Source of the DNA: Comamonas thiooxydans
GTDB lineage: Bacteria > Pseudomonadota > Gammaproteobacteria > Burkholderiales > Burkholderiaceae_C
Direction: 5' to 3'
Length of the DNA: 64,000 nucleotides
NCBI RefSeq assembly: GCF_002157685.2
Contig: NZ_AP026738.1
Coordinates: 1,798,001 to 1,862,000, forward strand
Shown here: positions 34,708-43,580 of the stretch, piece by piece
Position numbering within the stretch: the first letter of the stretch is position 1
Layout of the letters: each line of letters starts with the position of its first letter
Translations under genes and position numbers: made by a program
Notes under the pieces: generated by a model
What the model saw: the letters and a program-made list of their open reading frames with translations, nothing else
Databases searched by the model: none
Told to the model about the DNA's origin: nothing

Positions 34708-37359
34708 TTGTCTCAGAAAATCATAGACAACAGTCCATCAAGGATGCCAATGTCAGAGAACCGAAACGAGCATTCCTCGTCCGATGAATCGTCTGCAATC
34801 CCCGAGGTCAACTTTGGCGCGGTTGCGCCAACCAAGCCGTATGCGGGTGCACCGGTCGAAATCGAGACTTTCTCGCGAGAGGCGGGTTCGGCCGGAGAGG
34901 GCCGGCAGCCTGCTCCCGGTTTGTGGGAGGGCATGGACAGACGAGCCAGGGCCAACGTGGCTCCGGGGCTTGTGCATCTGACAGAAATGCTGCCGGCCCT
35001 GCGTTTGCTCATCGGGCTGATGATCGCTTCCATTGTGATTCTTGCCCTCTATTTCGGGCGGGACATGCTGATTCCTCTGGCCCTGGCAATGCTGTTCGGC
35101 TTCTTGCTCGACCCTGCTGTCAGCAAGCTCAAGCGCTGGGGGCTGCCGCGAATGGCTTCGGCCATTGTGGTCGTGGCTTTTTCTCTGGCAGCACTCGGCG
35201 GCTTGGGCATGTATCTGGGCAGTCAGGTGCAGCAACTCAGTGCCGATCTGCCGACCTATCAATCGACGATTCGCGACAAATTGCGCAGCCTGCGCAAGAG
35301 CGCAAACATGCCCAGCGCCTGGGATGGCGTTTTCAAGACCTACAACACCGTCGAGAAAGAGATTGCCAGCGTGGACAACGCCAGGGCGCGGGTGCAGAAA
35401 GTGGAGGTCCAGCCTCCCGAGTCCAAGCCCACTACGCGGATGCTGCAATGGCTGGGGCGTATTGCCGAGCCGGTGACGACCGCAGGCATCGTGTTGCTGT
35501 TTGTCATATTGATTCTGCTTGACAGGGACGAGCTGAGGGATCGGTTGCTTAGGCTGGTGGGGGGCAACCTCAATGTGGCCACCGATGCGCTGGATGAGGC
35601 CTCGCAGCGCATTGGCAAATATCTGCGCATGCAGTTCATCGTCAACGTCAGCTATGGCGTGCCACTCGCCATGGGATTGTTGCTCATTGGTGTGCCAGGG
35701 GCGATTCTCTGGGGGGTGCTGGGCGCCATCATGCGATTTGTGCCTTATGTGGGTCCGATGATGTCTGCGGTATTTCCGCTGGCGCTGGCCTTTGCGGTCG
35801 ATCCCAGCTGGGATATGTTTTTGATGACTCTGGGCCTGATTCTGCTGCTGGAGCTGATCAGCAACAATGTGATCGAGCCGTGGCTATATGGCTCAAGTAC
35901 AGGTTTGTCGACCTTGTCAATCATTGTTGCCGCAACTTTCTGGACTGCGCTTTGGGGGCCGATCGGCCTGATTCTTTCCACACCTTTGACGGTGTGCCTG
36001 CTGGTGCTGGGGCGCTACATTCCCTCGCTCAAATTCATGGAGGTATTGCTGGGCAGCGAGCCTGTTCTCGGGCCGCAGCAACGGCTGTACCAGCGTCTGC
36101 TGGCCGATGACGCGGATGATGCCATCAGCATGGCCGTACAGTCCGTGGAGGAGCGTCTGCTTTCGAAGCCCAACCAGGATGACAAAGCCAGTGCCGTCAG
36201 CGGGTTTTATGATGAGGTTGCCATTCCTGCCCTGCGTATTGCAACCCAGCAGCATCTGGAGTCGGCAACGGCCGAACATCGCTTGCGGCTGTCCAATGGC
36301 ATGGCAGCCTTGCTTGATGAGTTGCAGGACCAATATGCATTCAGAAGCAGTGGGGAGCATGCCCGGGCGGCTCCCGGTGAAGGTGATCAGCATCGATGCC
36401 TGCGCATTCATTGCGCGGGTGTGCGCTGGGAGGTGGATGCCCTGGGCGCAGCCATGGTGGCCCATGCAGAGAGTTTGCATGGTCATGAGGTTAGCTGCTC
36501 CGGATGGGCGCTTGCCCCGGACTCGAAGTCCTTGCAGTTTGATGCCAATGGCTTGTTGGCGGATCGCGAGTGGGTTCAGGCCGTGAAGCAATCGGATCTA
36601 TTGGTGCTGTCGATTTTCAATCACCAGCCACAAAGCATGGCGAGACGCATTGTGCGGCGCATTCGCCGCCATTGGCCGGGTGCACGAGTGGTGCTGTGCC
36701 TGTGGAATGCTCCAGCCGTGGCAGCTGACCCCGAGTTCGCCCGGCAGACAGGAGCGCAGGCCTGCGTTACCAGTCTGCGTGAGTTGCATCTGTGGGTAGA
36801 GGCGATGCAGGTTGGAGATCCCGGCGAGTGTGTGATTGCTGCGCCGATTCCCGATGACGATGAGCAGCGCGTCAAGATGCTGCATGAAAGCGGAGTGCTG
36901 GCACCAGCATTGACAGCGCTATATCGCGATACGGCCAAGAAGGCCGTCAACGCTTTCAATACCAAGTGGGCTCAAGTTTCCTGGGTGGATGCTGAACGTG
37001 TCTTTGCGCCGGGCAGTCTGCTTCCGCTGTCAGCGCAAGAGGGCGCTCAACAAGGCGTCCCTCGTGATGGCTCGGTGTGCTCGTATGTCGTGTATGAAGA
37101 AGAGGCCATTGTGGTCGGAGACTTGGCGCGAGACCCCCGATTTGCAAGCGACTCGGTGGTGCATAGCCTTAAGCTGCGCTTTTACGCGGGTGTGCCTCTG
37201 GTGGACAAAAAAGGCCATGTGCTGGGCTGTCTTTCCATACTTGATGACGAGCCTCGAAACATGTCCGACGATGAGCTCGAGGTGCTCAGCAGCATGGCGA
37301 GGCAATTGATGGACGATGTGCGCGAAGCGCTCAGGCAGGGCCCTGTCGTTGAGGCTTGA
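34708..37359 (+). CDS. AI-2E family permease fused to Rossmann-like and GAF-like C-terminal domains
   Basis: An 883-residue protein. Residues ~1-90 are an acidic cytoplasmic tail. Residues ~95-450 are an AI-2E/YdiK-type permease with about eight membrane segments (VILALYFGRDMLIPLALAML, IMRFVPYVGPMMSAVFPLAL, LISNNVIEPWLYGSSTGLS). Residues ~450-560 are helical. Residues ~565-700 look like an alpha/beta domain (LRIHCAGVRWEVDALG, QSDLLVLSIFN, WPGARVVLCLWNAP). Residues ~735-875 look like a GAF domain (SVCSYVVYEEEAIVVGDLAR, FYAGVPLVDKKGHVLGCLSI). Ordinary AI-2E proteins have ~350-400 residues, so the second half is an unusual sensory extension. No adenylate cyclase or kinase motif is present. Confidence 0.8.
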   Translation: MSQKIIDNSPSRMPMSENRNEHSSSDESSAIPEVNFGAVAPTKPYAGAPVEIETFSREAGSAGEGRQPAPGLWEGMDRRARANVAPGLVHLTEMLPALRLLIGLMIASIVILALYFGRDMLIPLALAMLFGFLLDPAVSKLKRWGLPRMASAIVVVAFSLAALGGLGMYLGSQVQQLSADLPTYQSTIRDKLRSLRKSANMPSAWDGVFKTYNTVEKEIASVDNARARVQKVEVQPPESKPTTRMLQWLGRIAEPVTTAGIVLLFVILILLDRDELRDRLLRLVGGNLNVATDALDEASQRIGKYLRMQFIVNVSYGVPLAMGLLLIGVPGAILWGVLGAIMRFVPYVGPMMSAVFPLALAFAVDPSWDMFLMTLGLILLLELISNNVIEPWLYGSSTGLSTLSIIVAATFWTALWGPIGLILSTPLTVCLLVLGRYIPSLKFMEVLLGSEPVLGPQQRLYQRLLADDADDAISMAVQSVEERLLSKPNQDDKASAVSGFYDEVAIPALRIATQQHLESATAEHRLRLSNGMAALLDELQDQYAFRSSGEHARAAPGEGDQHRCLRIHCAGVRWEVDALGAAMVAHAESLHGHEVSCSGWALAPDSKSLQFDANGLLADREWVQAVKQSDLLVLSIFNHQPQSMARRIVRRIRRHWPGARVVLCLWNAPAVAADPEFARQTGAQACVTSLRELHLWVEAMQVGDPGECVIAAPIPDDDEQRVKMLHESGVLAPALTALYRDTAKKAVNAFNTKWAQVSWVDAERVFAPGSLLPLSAQEGAQQGVPRDGSVCSYVVYEEEAIVVGDLARDPRFASDSVVHSLKLRFYAGVPLVDKKGHVLGCLSILDDEPRNMSDDELEVLSSMARQLMDDVREALRQGPVVEA

Positions 37360-37377
37360 GCGCTTGTGTGCTGTCTG

Positions 37378-38514
37378 TCAGAGCGAGGTGCTGAGCATCT
37401 GCTCATAGTCCTGTGCGGATGCCAGCCGTGGATTGGTGGCGTGGCAGTGGTCCTTGAGTGCACCGCTGATGATTGCATCAAACTGCGCGCGCTCCACGCC
37501 CATGGCAGCCAGACCCGATGGCAGGTTCAGGCGGGCATTCATATCTCGAATCGCATCGGGGATATCGCTTCCGCTGCTGAGACCCATGGCATGCGCCATG
37601 CGGTTGAGGCGGTCCTCGCGCTGAACGCTTTCGGCTTCGGCATTGAAGCGCACGACTGCGGGCAGGAACATGGCGTTGAGCGTGCCGTGGTGCAGGCGCG
37701 GGTTGATGCCGCCCAGGCTGTGACTGAGGCTATGCACGCAGCCCAGCCCTTTCTGAAAAGCCATGGCCCCTTGCATGCTTGCGCTCATCAATTGGCGGCG
37801 GGCTTCCGCATCGTTGCCATTGAGCATGGCCCGCTCGATATGCGCCCAGCCGCGGGTCAGCCCGTCTAGGCCAATGCCGTCAGCCGGTGGATTGAAGGCC
37901 GAGGCCATAAAGGTTTCCATGCAATGGGCTATGGCATCCATGCCGGTTGCTGCCGTCAGCATGGGGGGGAGGCCGAAGGTGAGCTCGGGGTCGCAGATGG
38001 CAGCCTTGGGCACCAGATGCCAGCTGTGAAATCCCAGTTTTCGATGATCGTCCACGATGATGATGGCGCCACGCGCTACCTCACTGCCTGTGCCGCTGGT
38101 GGTGGGTACGGCAATCAGCGGCGCAACTCGCTCCGTAATACGAGGCGAGCCGCCTTCAATCGTCGCGTAGTACGAGAGCGGGCCTTCATGCGTAGCCGCA
38201 ATTGCCACGCCTTTGGCACAGTCAATGGCACTGCCACCGCCCACAGCGATCAATCCATCGCAGTTCTGGGATTTGTAGATTTCAGCCGCAGCGCGCACAG
38301 CCGCTTCAGTGGGGTTGGAAGGAGTCTGGTCAAATACTGCATGGGGCAGGCCGCCCAGTGCATTTATGGATTTTTGCAAGATTCCTGCAGCCTTGACGCC
38401 GGGGTCGGTCACGATCAGCGGCTTGCTGATACCCACACGCTCGCATTCCTGACGCAGCATTTGCACGGCGCCAAAGTCAAACTGGATCTGTGTCACGTAA
38501 TTGATGAAGGCCAT
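37378..38514 (-). CDS. Iron-containing (group III) alcohol dehydrogenase
   Basis: A 378-residue NAD(P)-dependent enzyme: GLIAVGGGSAIDCAKGVAI binds the cofactor, IAVPTTSGTGSEV is the family motif, and metal ligands lie in TGMDAIAHCMETF, GCVHSLSHSLGG and LHHGTLNAMFLP. Substrates of relatives include 4-hydroxybutyrate and other short alcohols. An upstream in-frame start at 38679 would run into the IS remnant; the ATG at 38514 gives the normal N-terminus MAFINYVTQIQFDFG. The IS remnant lies close upstream and may have replaced the native promoter. Confidence 0.88.
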   Translation of the reverse strand: MAFINYVTQIQFDFGAVQMLRQECERVGISKPLIVTDPGVKAAGILQKSINALGGLPHAVFDQTPSNPTEAAVRAAAEIYKSQNCDGLIAVGGGSAIDCAKGVAIAATHEGPLSYYATIEGGSPRITERVAPLIAVPTTSGTGSEVARGAIIIVDDHRKLGFHSWHLVPKAAICDPELTFGLPPMLTAATGMDAIAHCMETFMASAFNPPADGIGLDGLTRGWAHIERAMLNGNDAEARRQLMSASMQGAMAFQKGLGCVHSLSHSLGGINPRLHHGTLNAMFLPAVVRFNAEAESVQREDRLNRMAHAMGLSSGSDIPDAIRDMNARLNLPSGLAAMGVERAQFDAIISGALKDHCHATNPRLASAQDYEQMLSTSL

Positions 38515-38639
38515 GTTCTGCTTGCTCAGTAGAAAGAGGAGTCTTGGCAATCTAGAAGCCGAATGCTGCCACGCAAAGACAGCAAACCCTAGGGGGTGGG
38601 GGAAATCGTCTCCCAGGGGACAGAGGGTGTGTAATATCC

Positions 38640-39078
38640 CGTCCACGCTGGCTGGCGAGAGACGCCCTATGTACGGCATCGGGCGCTTTACATTTTAGGG
38701 ACAGGTGTAGCCGGCGTTCGTTGTACAACCAAACCGATTTGCTCACCATGGTACGTGCCTGCGAGAGATCTGCAGGCCGTTGCAGCAAGTATTCCATCTT
38801 GAGGATGCCATTGACCCGCTCAGCCAGAGCGTTTTGATAGCAATCGTAGCTACCAGTCATTGAGCAGGTGATGCGATGACGCGCGTGGATGCGCTGGTAT
38901 TGAGCCGCGCAGTGCTGGATATCTCGATCAGAGTGATGTATCAGCGGCTGGATTGATCGACTACTGCCAGCTTAAAAGCCAGCGTGTAGTCCCGTTGCGT
39001 TCTCTTGGCCCATTGTTCCATTTGAATTTCCTTTCTGCTCTATAGAAAGGTGTCAACCCAGTTCAGGATGGGTCAATG
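38640..39078 (-). mobile_element. Internally deleted IS3-family element remnant
   Basis: On the minus strand an orfA-like start at 39021 (MEQWAKRTQRDYTLAFKLAV) stops after 26 codons. Then, in another frame, come the last part of an orfB integrase core (LIHHSDRDIQHCAAQYQRIH) and MTGSYDCYQNALAERVNGIL with YNERRLHLSLKCKAPDAVHR, which includes the DDE glutamate region. Most of orfA and the first Asp-bearing half of orfB are gone. A candidate left end TGACCCATCCTGAACTGGGT lies at about 39078 on the minus strand; no matching right end was found. Confidence 0.75.
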
Positions 39079-39083
39079 TTATG

Positions 39084-39112
39084 AAAAAAGCGCTTCGTTG
39101 AAGCGCTTTTTT
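39084..39112. terminator. Strong hairpin with A and T tracts
   Basis: AAAAAAGCGCTTC pairs with GAAGCGCTTTTTT around GTT. It looks like a bidirectional terminator left outside the IS remnant; no gene now ends beside it. Confidence 0.7.
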
Positions 39113-39493
39113 ATTTAGGTATCTGGAAAGGCAACTCCGTGCCTGTCTGAGGCCAAAGTAGTGTTCGCAAGCTGTGCGTATTGCTGCTGCTCGTAGCCGT
39201 ATCGCGACCGGTTGGATCCGTCCTCCATAGCGGTCATACGAGCAAGGTCACTATGAGGATCCTTACGTTGGCACTTGTGTTTATGATGGGTACTGTCCGC
39301 TTGCCGGTAGCGGTTCAATGGCCGTCTGTTGAGTACTCATTATCTGACGCCTAGTCTTCTAGATATCTCTAGTGCATTGGGCACTCCAAGTTTCTGTAAA
39401 GACGTAACAGCGACCTAGTTCCATTCTGGCTCCTGGGGAGGGAGGTCGCGGCGGTAGAGTTGGAAACACTCTTTCATCAAGTAGCCGAAAAAT
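39113..39493. other. Non-coding stretch left of the catabolic cluster
   Basis: About 380 bases. A 67-codon minus-strand frame (39115-39318) is open but has no recognisable product or ribosome-binding site. I see nothing else; it is probably decayed sequence between the IS remnant and the amidohydrolase gene. Confidence 0.4.
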
Positions 39494-40819
39494 CTAACAA
39501 TCAGGTATCTCGTTTAGGTGACGCCTGGCAAGAGAGCTGTCAAGAATATGCACCGTTTCGTACAGAATTCGTGTGCCATCGAGCAATTGACCAGGATTAA
39601 TCCACTCTTCGGGTGCATGACTGCGGCCATTGAGGCACGGGATGAAAATCATGCCAATAGGACCGGTGGGGGCCATGTAGACGGCATCGTGGCCCGCGCC
39701 ACTTGGCATGCGCATGCTGGCGTAGGCCAGGTTATCGCAAGCCTGCTCAATACCCTGCATGACCAACTCCTGGCAATCTGTGGGCAGGGAGCGACTCACA
39801 TCGTTCATTTCGGCGCGCACGCGCAATTCGGCAAGGCCTGCCTGCACTTCTGCAAACAGTTCATCTGGGAAGGTGTTGAGAACGCTTTGCGCATCGCTGC
39901 GCACTTCCATCATCATCTCCACCATGCCGGGCACGGCGTTCGAGGCGTTGGGCGTGAGCGAAAGACGCCCCACCGTGGCTACCACGTAATGGGGCTTTCC
40001 CGCGAGCGCAGAGGCTTTGCGATTGGCTGCATCGATGATGCGTGATGCGCCCACGAGCGCATCGTGGCGGATGTCCATGGGCGTGGTGCCTGCATGATCT
40101 GCCTGGCCATGCACGACGAAGGAAACGCGGCGAATGCCTACGATATTGGTGACCACACCAATCGGCAAATTCTTCTGCTCTAGCACGGGGCCCTGCTCAA
40201 TGTGTAGTTCAACGAAGGCTGCCGTACTGTCCTTGTTACGCAGTGGCTGGGTCAGTGCTTCCGGCTTGGCTCCGATGCGGCGCATGCCCTCCGCCAGTGT
40301 TTCACCTTGAGAGTTCTTCGCGGCCAACATGCCTGCATCAAGCTTGCCAGAGATGGCGCGGCTGCCGATACAGGAGATGCCGTAGTCACTGGGCTCCTCG
40401 GAGAGAAAATCGATTACTTCGAATGGGTGCTGCAGGGCGATGCCGTTTTCGTGGAGCGCGTGAGCCACTTCAATGCCTGCAAGCACGCCGATGATGCCGT
40501 CGAAGCGGCCACCCATCATTACCGTGTCGCAATGCGATCCGGTCACGATGGGGGATCGTTCTGGAGCACCTGCAGCCGCAGGCAGACGGCCCACAAGGTT
40601 GCCGCCAGCGTCGAGGTGCACCTGCATGCCCGCTGCCTTGAACTCGCTAGCGAGCCACTCACGAGCCTTTTCGAACTCGGGTGAAAAGGCTCGGCGTGTC
40701 CAGGGAACTTCGGGTAGCGTGAACGTGGATAGGGTCTCAATGCGGCGCCATAGACGCTCGGCATTCAGCGGTGGGAAAAGAGGCTGGGATGTCATGCTGT
40801 GAGTAGTCGGGTCAGTCAT
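39494..40819 (-). CDS. M20-family N-carbamoyl-L-amino-acid hydrolase / allantoate amidohydrolase-like
   Basis: A 441-residue metalloenzyme. Metal and substrate motifs: GSHCDTVMMGGRFDGIIGVL, FLSEEPSDYGISCIGSRA, VELHIEQGPVLEQ, SGAGHDAVYMA and GRSHAPEEW, as in L-carbamoylases and allantoate amidohydrolase. It splits N-carbamoyl amino acids into amino acid, CO2 and ammonia. The start overlaps the stop of the hydantoinase-like gene by 8 bases, so the two act in sequence: ring opening, then decarbamoylation. In this cluster the likely product is L-glutamate (inference). Confidence 0.9.
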   Translation of the reverse strand: MTDPTTHSMTSQPLFPPLNAERLWRRIETLSTFTLPEVPWTRRAFSPEFEKAREWLASEFKAAGMQVHLDAGGNLVGRLPAAAGAPERSPIVTGSHCDTVMMGGRFDGIIGVLAGIEVAHALHENGIALQHPFEVIDFLSEEPSDYGISCIGSRAISGKLDAGMLAAKNSQGETLAEGMRRIGAKPEALTQPLRNKDSTAAFVELHIEQGPVLEQKNLPIGVVTNIVGIRRVSFVVHGQADHAGTTPMDIRHDALVGASRIIDAANRKASALAGKPHYVVATVGRLSLTPNASNAVPGMVEMMMEVRSDAQSVLNTFPDELFAEVQAGLAELRVRAEMNDVSRSLPTDCQELVMQGIEQACDNLAYASMRMPSGAGHDAVYMAPTGPIGMIFIPCLNGRSHAPEEWINPGQLLDGTRILYETVHILDSSLARRHLNEIPDC

Positions 40820-42194
40820 CGTATGAAGGGGCTACGCCGGTTGCTGCATGTGGACGCAGGAAGCGGCCGTCGCCTGGCTGGTTCAGTACCCTGGCACCGT
40901 CGTACACATGCTGACCGCGGCACCAAGTGCTTGCAACGCGCACGGTGAATTCCATGCCTTCGAACGAACTCCACTGTACGGCGGAAAGGCTGGAGGATGG
41001 GTCGAACGCATGGCGTTCGGGCTTCAGAATGACAATGTCCGCATCCATGCCCACATCCAACGTGCCCTTGCGGTCATCCAGAAGGAAGTGGCGCGCTGGG
41101 TTGCGCGATAGCTGGCGTACTACCATTGACGGCTCTATGCCGTGCTGTTCGCAGCCAGTCCAGAATGCGGGCAGCAGGGTTTCCAGGCCCGGTCCGCCAG
41201 AAGAGTTCTTGAAGACATCGGGATTGCCCTTGCGCTCCAGACCCCAACTCACATGGTCGGAGGAGACGAAGGTGCAGGCATCGCGTGCGATATGTGTCCA
41301 CAGCAGATCAACTTCCGCTTTCGGGCGGATGGGTGGGTAGTGCTTGGTCTTGGCGCCGAAGCGGCGGGTGTGTTCCTCATGGTTGAGCATGAGGTACTGG
41401 ATGCATGTCTCGATAGTGGAGGCATTGCCGCTGCGTCGGTACATGTTGCACAGTTCGAAGCCGCGCGAGGTGGATACATGCACTGCGTGTGCTCGGGCAC
41501 CAGTTTCGGCGCCCAACTCGTAGATGATGCCTGTGGCCAGGTTCTCGATCAGCGGTGTATGAGCGCGCATAAAGGCATCCCATCCGGTGTCACCGGCATC
41601 CTGAAGGCGGCGGATGTTCTTGCGGGTGAGTTCCTGCATCTGATTGTGTACGCCGCACACCAGGCCCGACGGAGCGATGAGCTTGAAAGCTTCAAACAGA
41701 TCATCCTCATCCACGCGCGGGAAGCGGCCCGGTGTGGCCTCGAAGGTGGAGAACTTGAAGGCGCACACACCCCCCTCGATGAGGCCGGATGCGGCTTGCA
41801 GACCGTGCTGCGCGTTGAGAGTGCCGAACAGGGCTACGTCCACGTGACAGTCGCGCTCCACTTCTGCAATCTTTGCATCCAACTGAGGGCGCGAGGCTAC
41901 AGGTTCCGGGTCGTCATAAGGCATGTCAACCATTACAGTCACGCCGCCTGCAGCTGCAGCACGTGAGGCCCATCCCAGGCCTTCTTGTCCAGCCTGACTG
42001 CCCGAGTGCACCTGACCGTCTACCACGCCCGGTACGATCCACTGGCCACGGGCGTCAACTCTGTCACGGGCAGCAGGTGCTTCGCCTTGACCGCGAGCCA
42101 CGATCTTCGTGCCGCGCACAGCAATCCAGCCATCTTTCACGACGCGGCGTGCGTCAACGATATTGCCTTGAACGACAAGGTCAAAGTCACTCAT
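40812..42194 (-). CDS. Hydantoinase/allantoinase-like cyclic amidohydrolase with altered metal site
   Basis: A 460-residue amidohydrolase-superfamily protein. The usual HxH of strand 1 is replaced: VPGVVDGQVHSGSQAG, giving Gln61 where the first His is expected and His63. The other ligands are present: Lys147 (carbamylated Lys, CAFKFSTF), His183 (GVHNQ), His240 (HAVHVST) and the catalytic Asp in SSDHVSWG. It should open a hydantoin-like ring, or act on a thio-analogue. First gene of the leftward pair, transcribed from the region shared with the LysR gene. Confidence 0.85.
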   Translation of the reverse strand: MSDFDLVVQGNIVDARRVVKDGWIAVRGTKIVARGQGEAPAARDRVDARGQWIVPGVVDGQVHSGSQAGQEGLGWASRAAAAGGVTVMVDMPYDDPEPVASRPQLDAKIAEVERDCHVDVALFGTLNAQHGLQAASGLIEGGVCAFKFSTFEATPGRFPRVDEDDLFEAFKLIAPSGLVCGVHNQMQELTRKNIRRLQDAGDTGWDAFMRAHTPLIENLATGIIYELGAETGARAHAVHVSTSRGFELCNMYRRSGNASTIETCIQYLMLNHEEHTRRFGAKTKHYPPIRPKAEVDLLWTHIARDACTFVSSDHVSWGLERKGNPDVFKNSSGGPGLETLLPAFWTGCEQHGIEPSMVVRQLSRNPARHFLLDDRKGTLDVGMDADIVILKPERHAFDPSSSLSAVQWSSFEGMEFTVRVASTWCRGQHVYDGARVLNQPGDGRFLRPHAATGVAPSYDD

Positions 42195-42238
42195 CTCGAT
42201 GTCTCCTAATCACTGCAAATGAGAAAAGTGTAGGAGTT

Positions 42239-42269
42239 CACATAAAGAAATGTCATATGCTTTTATGTG
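42239..42269. promoter_or_regulatory. Inverted repeat in the hydantoinase-lysR intergenic region
   Basis: CACATAAA and TTTATGTG are perfect 8-bp arms separated by 15 bases. They lie 45 bases upstream of the hydantoinase start and could be an operator. Confidence 0.5.
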
Positions 42270-42276
42270 CATTGAA

Positions 42277-42292
42277 ATTAACATTAGGTTAT
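42277..42292. promoter_or_regulatory. Candidate LysR operator, half-conserved copy
   Basis: ATTAACATTAGGTTAT lies just upstream of the lysR start codon. It matches the palindrome ATTAACATGATGTTAAT at 43425-43441 and has the T-N11-A form expected for LysR proteins. Confidence 0.55.
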
Positions 42293-42299
42293 TAGCAAT

Positions 42300-43193
42300 A
42301 TGAAGCTAAATCTGCGTCAGATAGAAGTGTTTCGGGCCATGATGCTCAGCGGCTCCATTAGTGGGGCGGCCAAGTTGCTCTATGTCTCTCAGCCTGCAGT
42401 GAGTCGTCTCATTGGCTACACGGAGCAACGACTGGGGTTCAAGCTGTTTGAGCGCATCAAGGGTCGACTTCATCCAACACCGGAGGCCCACAGGCTTTTC
42501 GAGGAAGTGACGGCTCTGTACCAAAACGTGCAGAGAGTGAATGAAGTGGCGGATAACCTCTCACTTAACAGGGAGGGCCATATCCGTATCGCATGCAGTC
42601 CCAATATGGGTCAGTCCATCATGCCGCGAGCGGTGGCTCGGTTTACTCATCTCTTCCCGGAAGTGAGAGTGGTACTGCACACCCACATACCGCATGTCAT
42701 GCTGCAAGCGCTGCTTACACAGCAAGTCGAGCTTGGCGTTACCTATATGCCGATTCCACACCCCAGCTTGGCTATGCAGCCGCTATACGAAAACCGCATC
42801 GTCGCTGTGCTGCCACAGGACCACCCGCTTGCTGGACGTGATCAGATATCTAGCCGTGACTTGCAAGGAGAGCGCTTCATCGGCTACGGGAGCGATATTC
42901 CTTTCAGTCAATTGGTGCACCGGATATTCGGCAGCGAGGAGAACCAACCATCTGCACGCGTGGAAGTCCAGCAGGCTCACGTTGCATGTGCCATGGTGCA
43001 AGCAGGGGTTGGGGTTGCATTGGTCGACGAGCTCACCATTCGAGGACCTTCCTGGTCCAACATCGTGGCTATTCCGGTGGCACCGATGGTTCATGCCCCT
43101 ATCCATGCCTTCAATCTTGCCTTGCAACCTATGTCGCGTTTGGCTCAGGAGTTTGTTGGAGTCCTGAAATCCTTGGATGAGGCCAAGCGCTGA
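42300..43193 (+). CDS. LysR-family transcriptional regulator
   Basis: A 297-residue regulator: N-terminal winged HTH (LNLRQIEVFRAMMLSGSISG, AAKLLYVSQPAVSRLIGYTE) and a periplasmic-binding-protein-like effector domain. It is divergent from the hydantoinase/carbamoylase genes and upstream of the DUF917-urocanase genes, so it probably controls both arms. The inducer would be a pathway intermediate (inference). Confidence 0.9.
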   Translation: MKLNLRQIEVFRAMMLSGSISGAAKLLYVSQPAVSRLIGYTEQRLGFKLFERIKGRLHPTPEAHRLFEEVTALYQNVQRVNEVADNLSLNREGHIRIACSPNMGQSIMPRAVARFTHLFPEVRVVLHTHIPHVMLQALLTQQVELGVTYMPIPHPSLAMQPLYENRIVAVLPQDHPLAGRDQISSRDLQGERFIGYGSDIPFSQLVHRIFGSEENQPSARVEVQQAHVACAMVQAGVGVALVDELTIRGPSWSNIVAIPVAPMVHAPIHAFNLALQPMSRLAQEFVGVLKSLDEAKR

Positions 43194-43580
43194 ACGGCGC
43201 TTAAAACTGCTTGCATCGATTTGATTGAGCACTCAGACAGACTCTCGAGTCTGCCCTGAGCGAGCTAGGTCCCGTTGGTGCCCTTGGGACTTTCCCTAGA
43301 CGGGGTGGGGCGCAGCTGATCCAAGTTGGGGCATGAGGGCACTCTGGCGGAACGAATTTCAGGCGGTTTTTCCTTTGTTTCAAAGGCTTTGGCTAAAAAA
43401 CGATGTGAAGCACCAAATTTGTTCATTAACATGATGTTAATTTGTCGCAATAAAAAGTAATGCGACATTGTTGATGGTCGTCTCTAGCATCCGTTGCACT
43501 CAATAGCTCTTTGACGTGGCCTCAGGCAGTTTCTGTAGGTGTCACGGACAAGGTTCTCGAATGATCAATCTGGAGTAGCA
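43194..43580. promoter_or_regulatory. Control region of the DUF917-urocanase operon
   Basis: About 390 bases with no gene. The right half becomes A/T-rich and contains the palindrome at 43425-43441. GGAG at 43572-43575 is the ribosome-binding site of the DUF917 gene. Confidence 0.55.
43425..43441. promoter_or_regulatory. Perfect palindrome, candidate LysR operator
   Basis: ATTAACAT-G-ATGTTAAT, perfect 8-bp arms around one base. It contains a T-N11-A box and recurs in degenerate form at 42277-42292. Confidence 0.65.

Noticed and set aside
39115..39318. 67-codon minus-strand frame between the IS remnant and the amidohydrolase gene
   Set aside because: No ribosome-binding site, no family, low-complexity composition in a decayed stretch.
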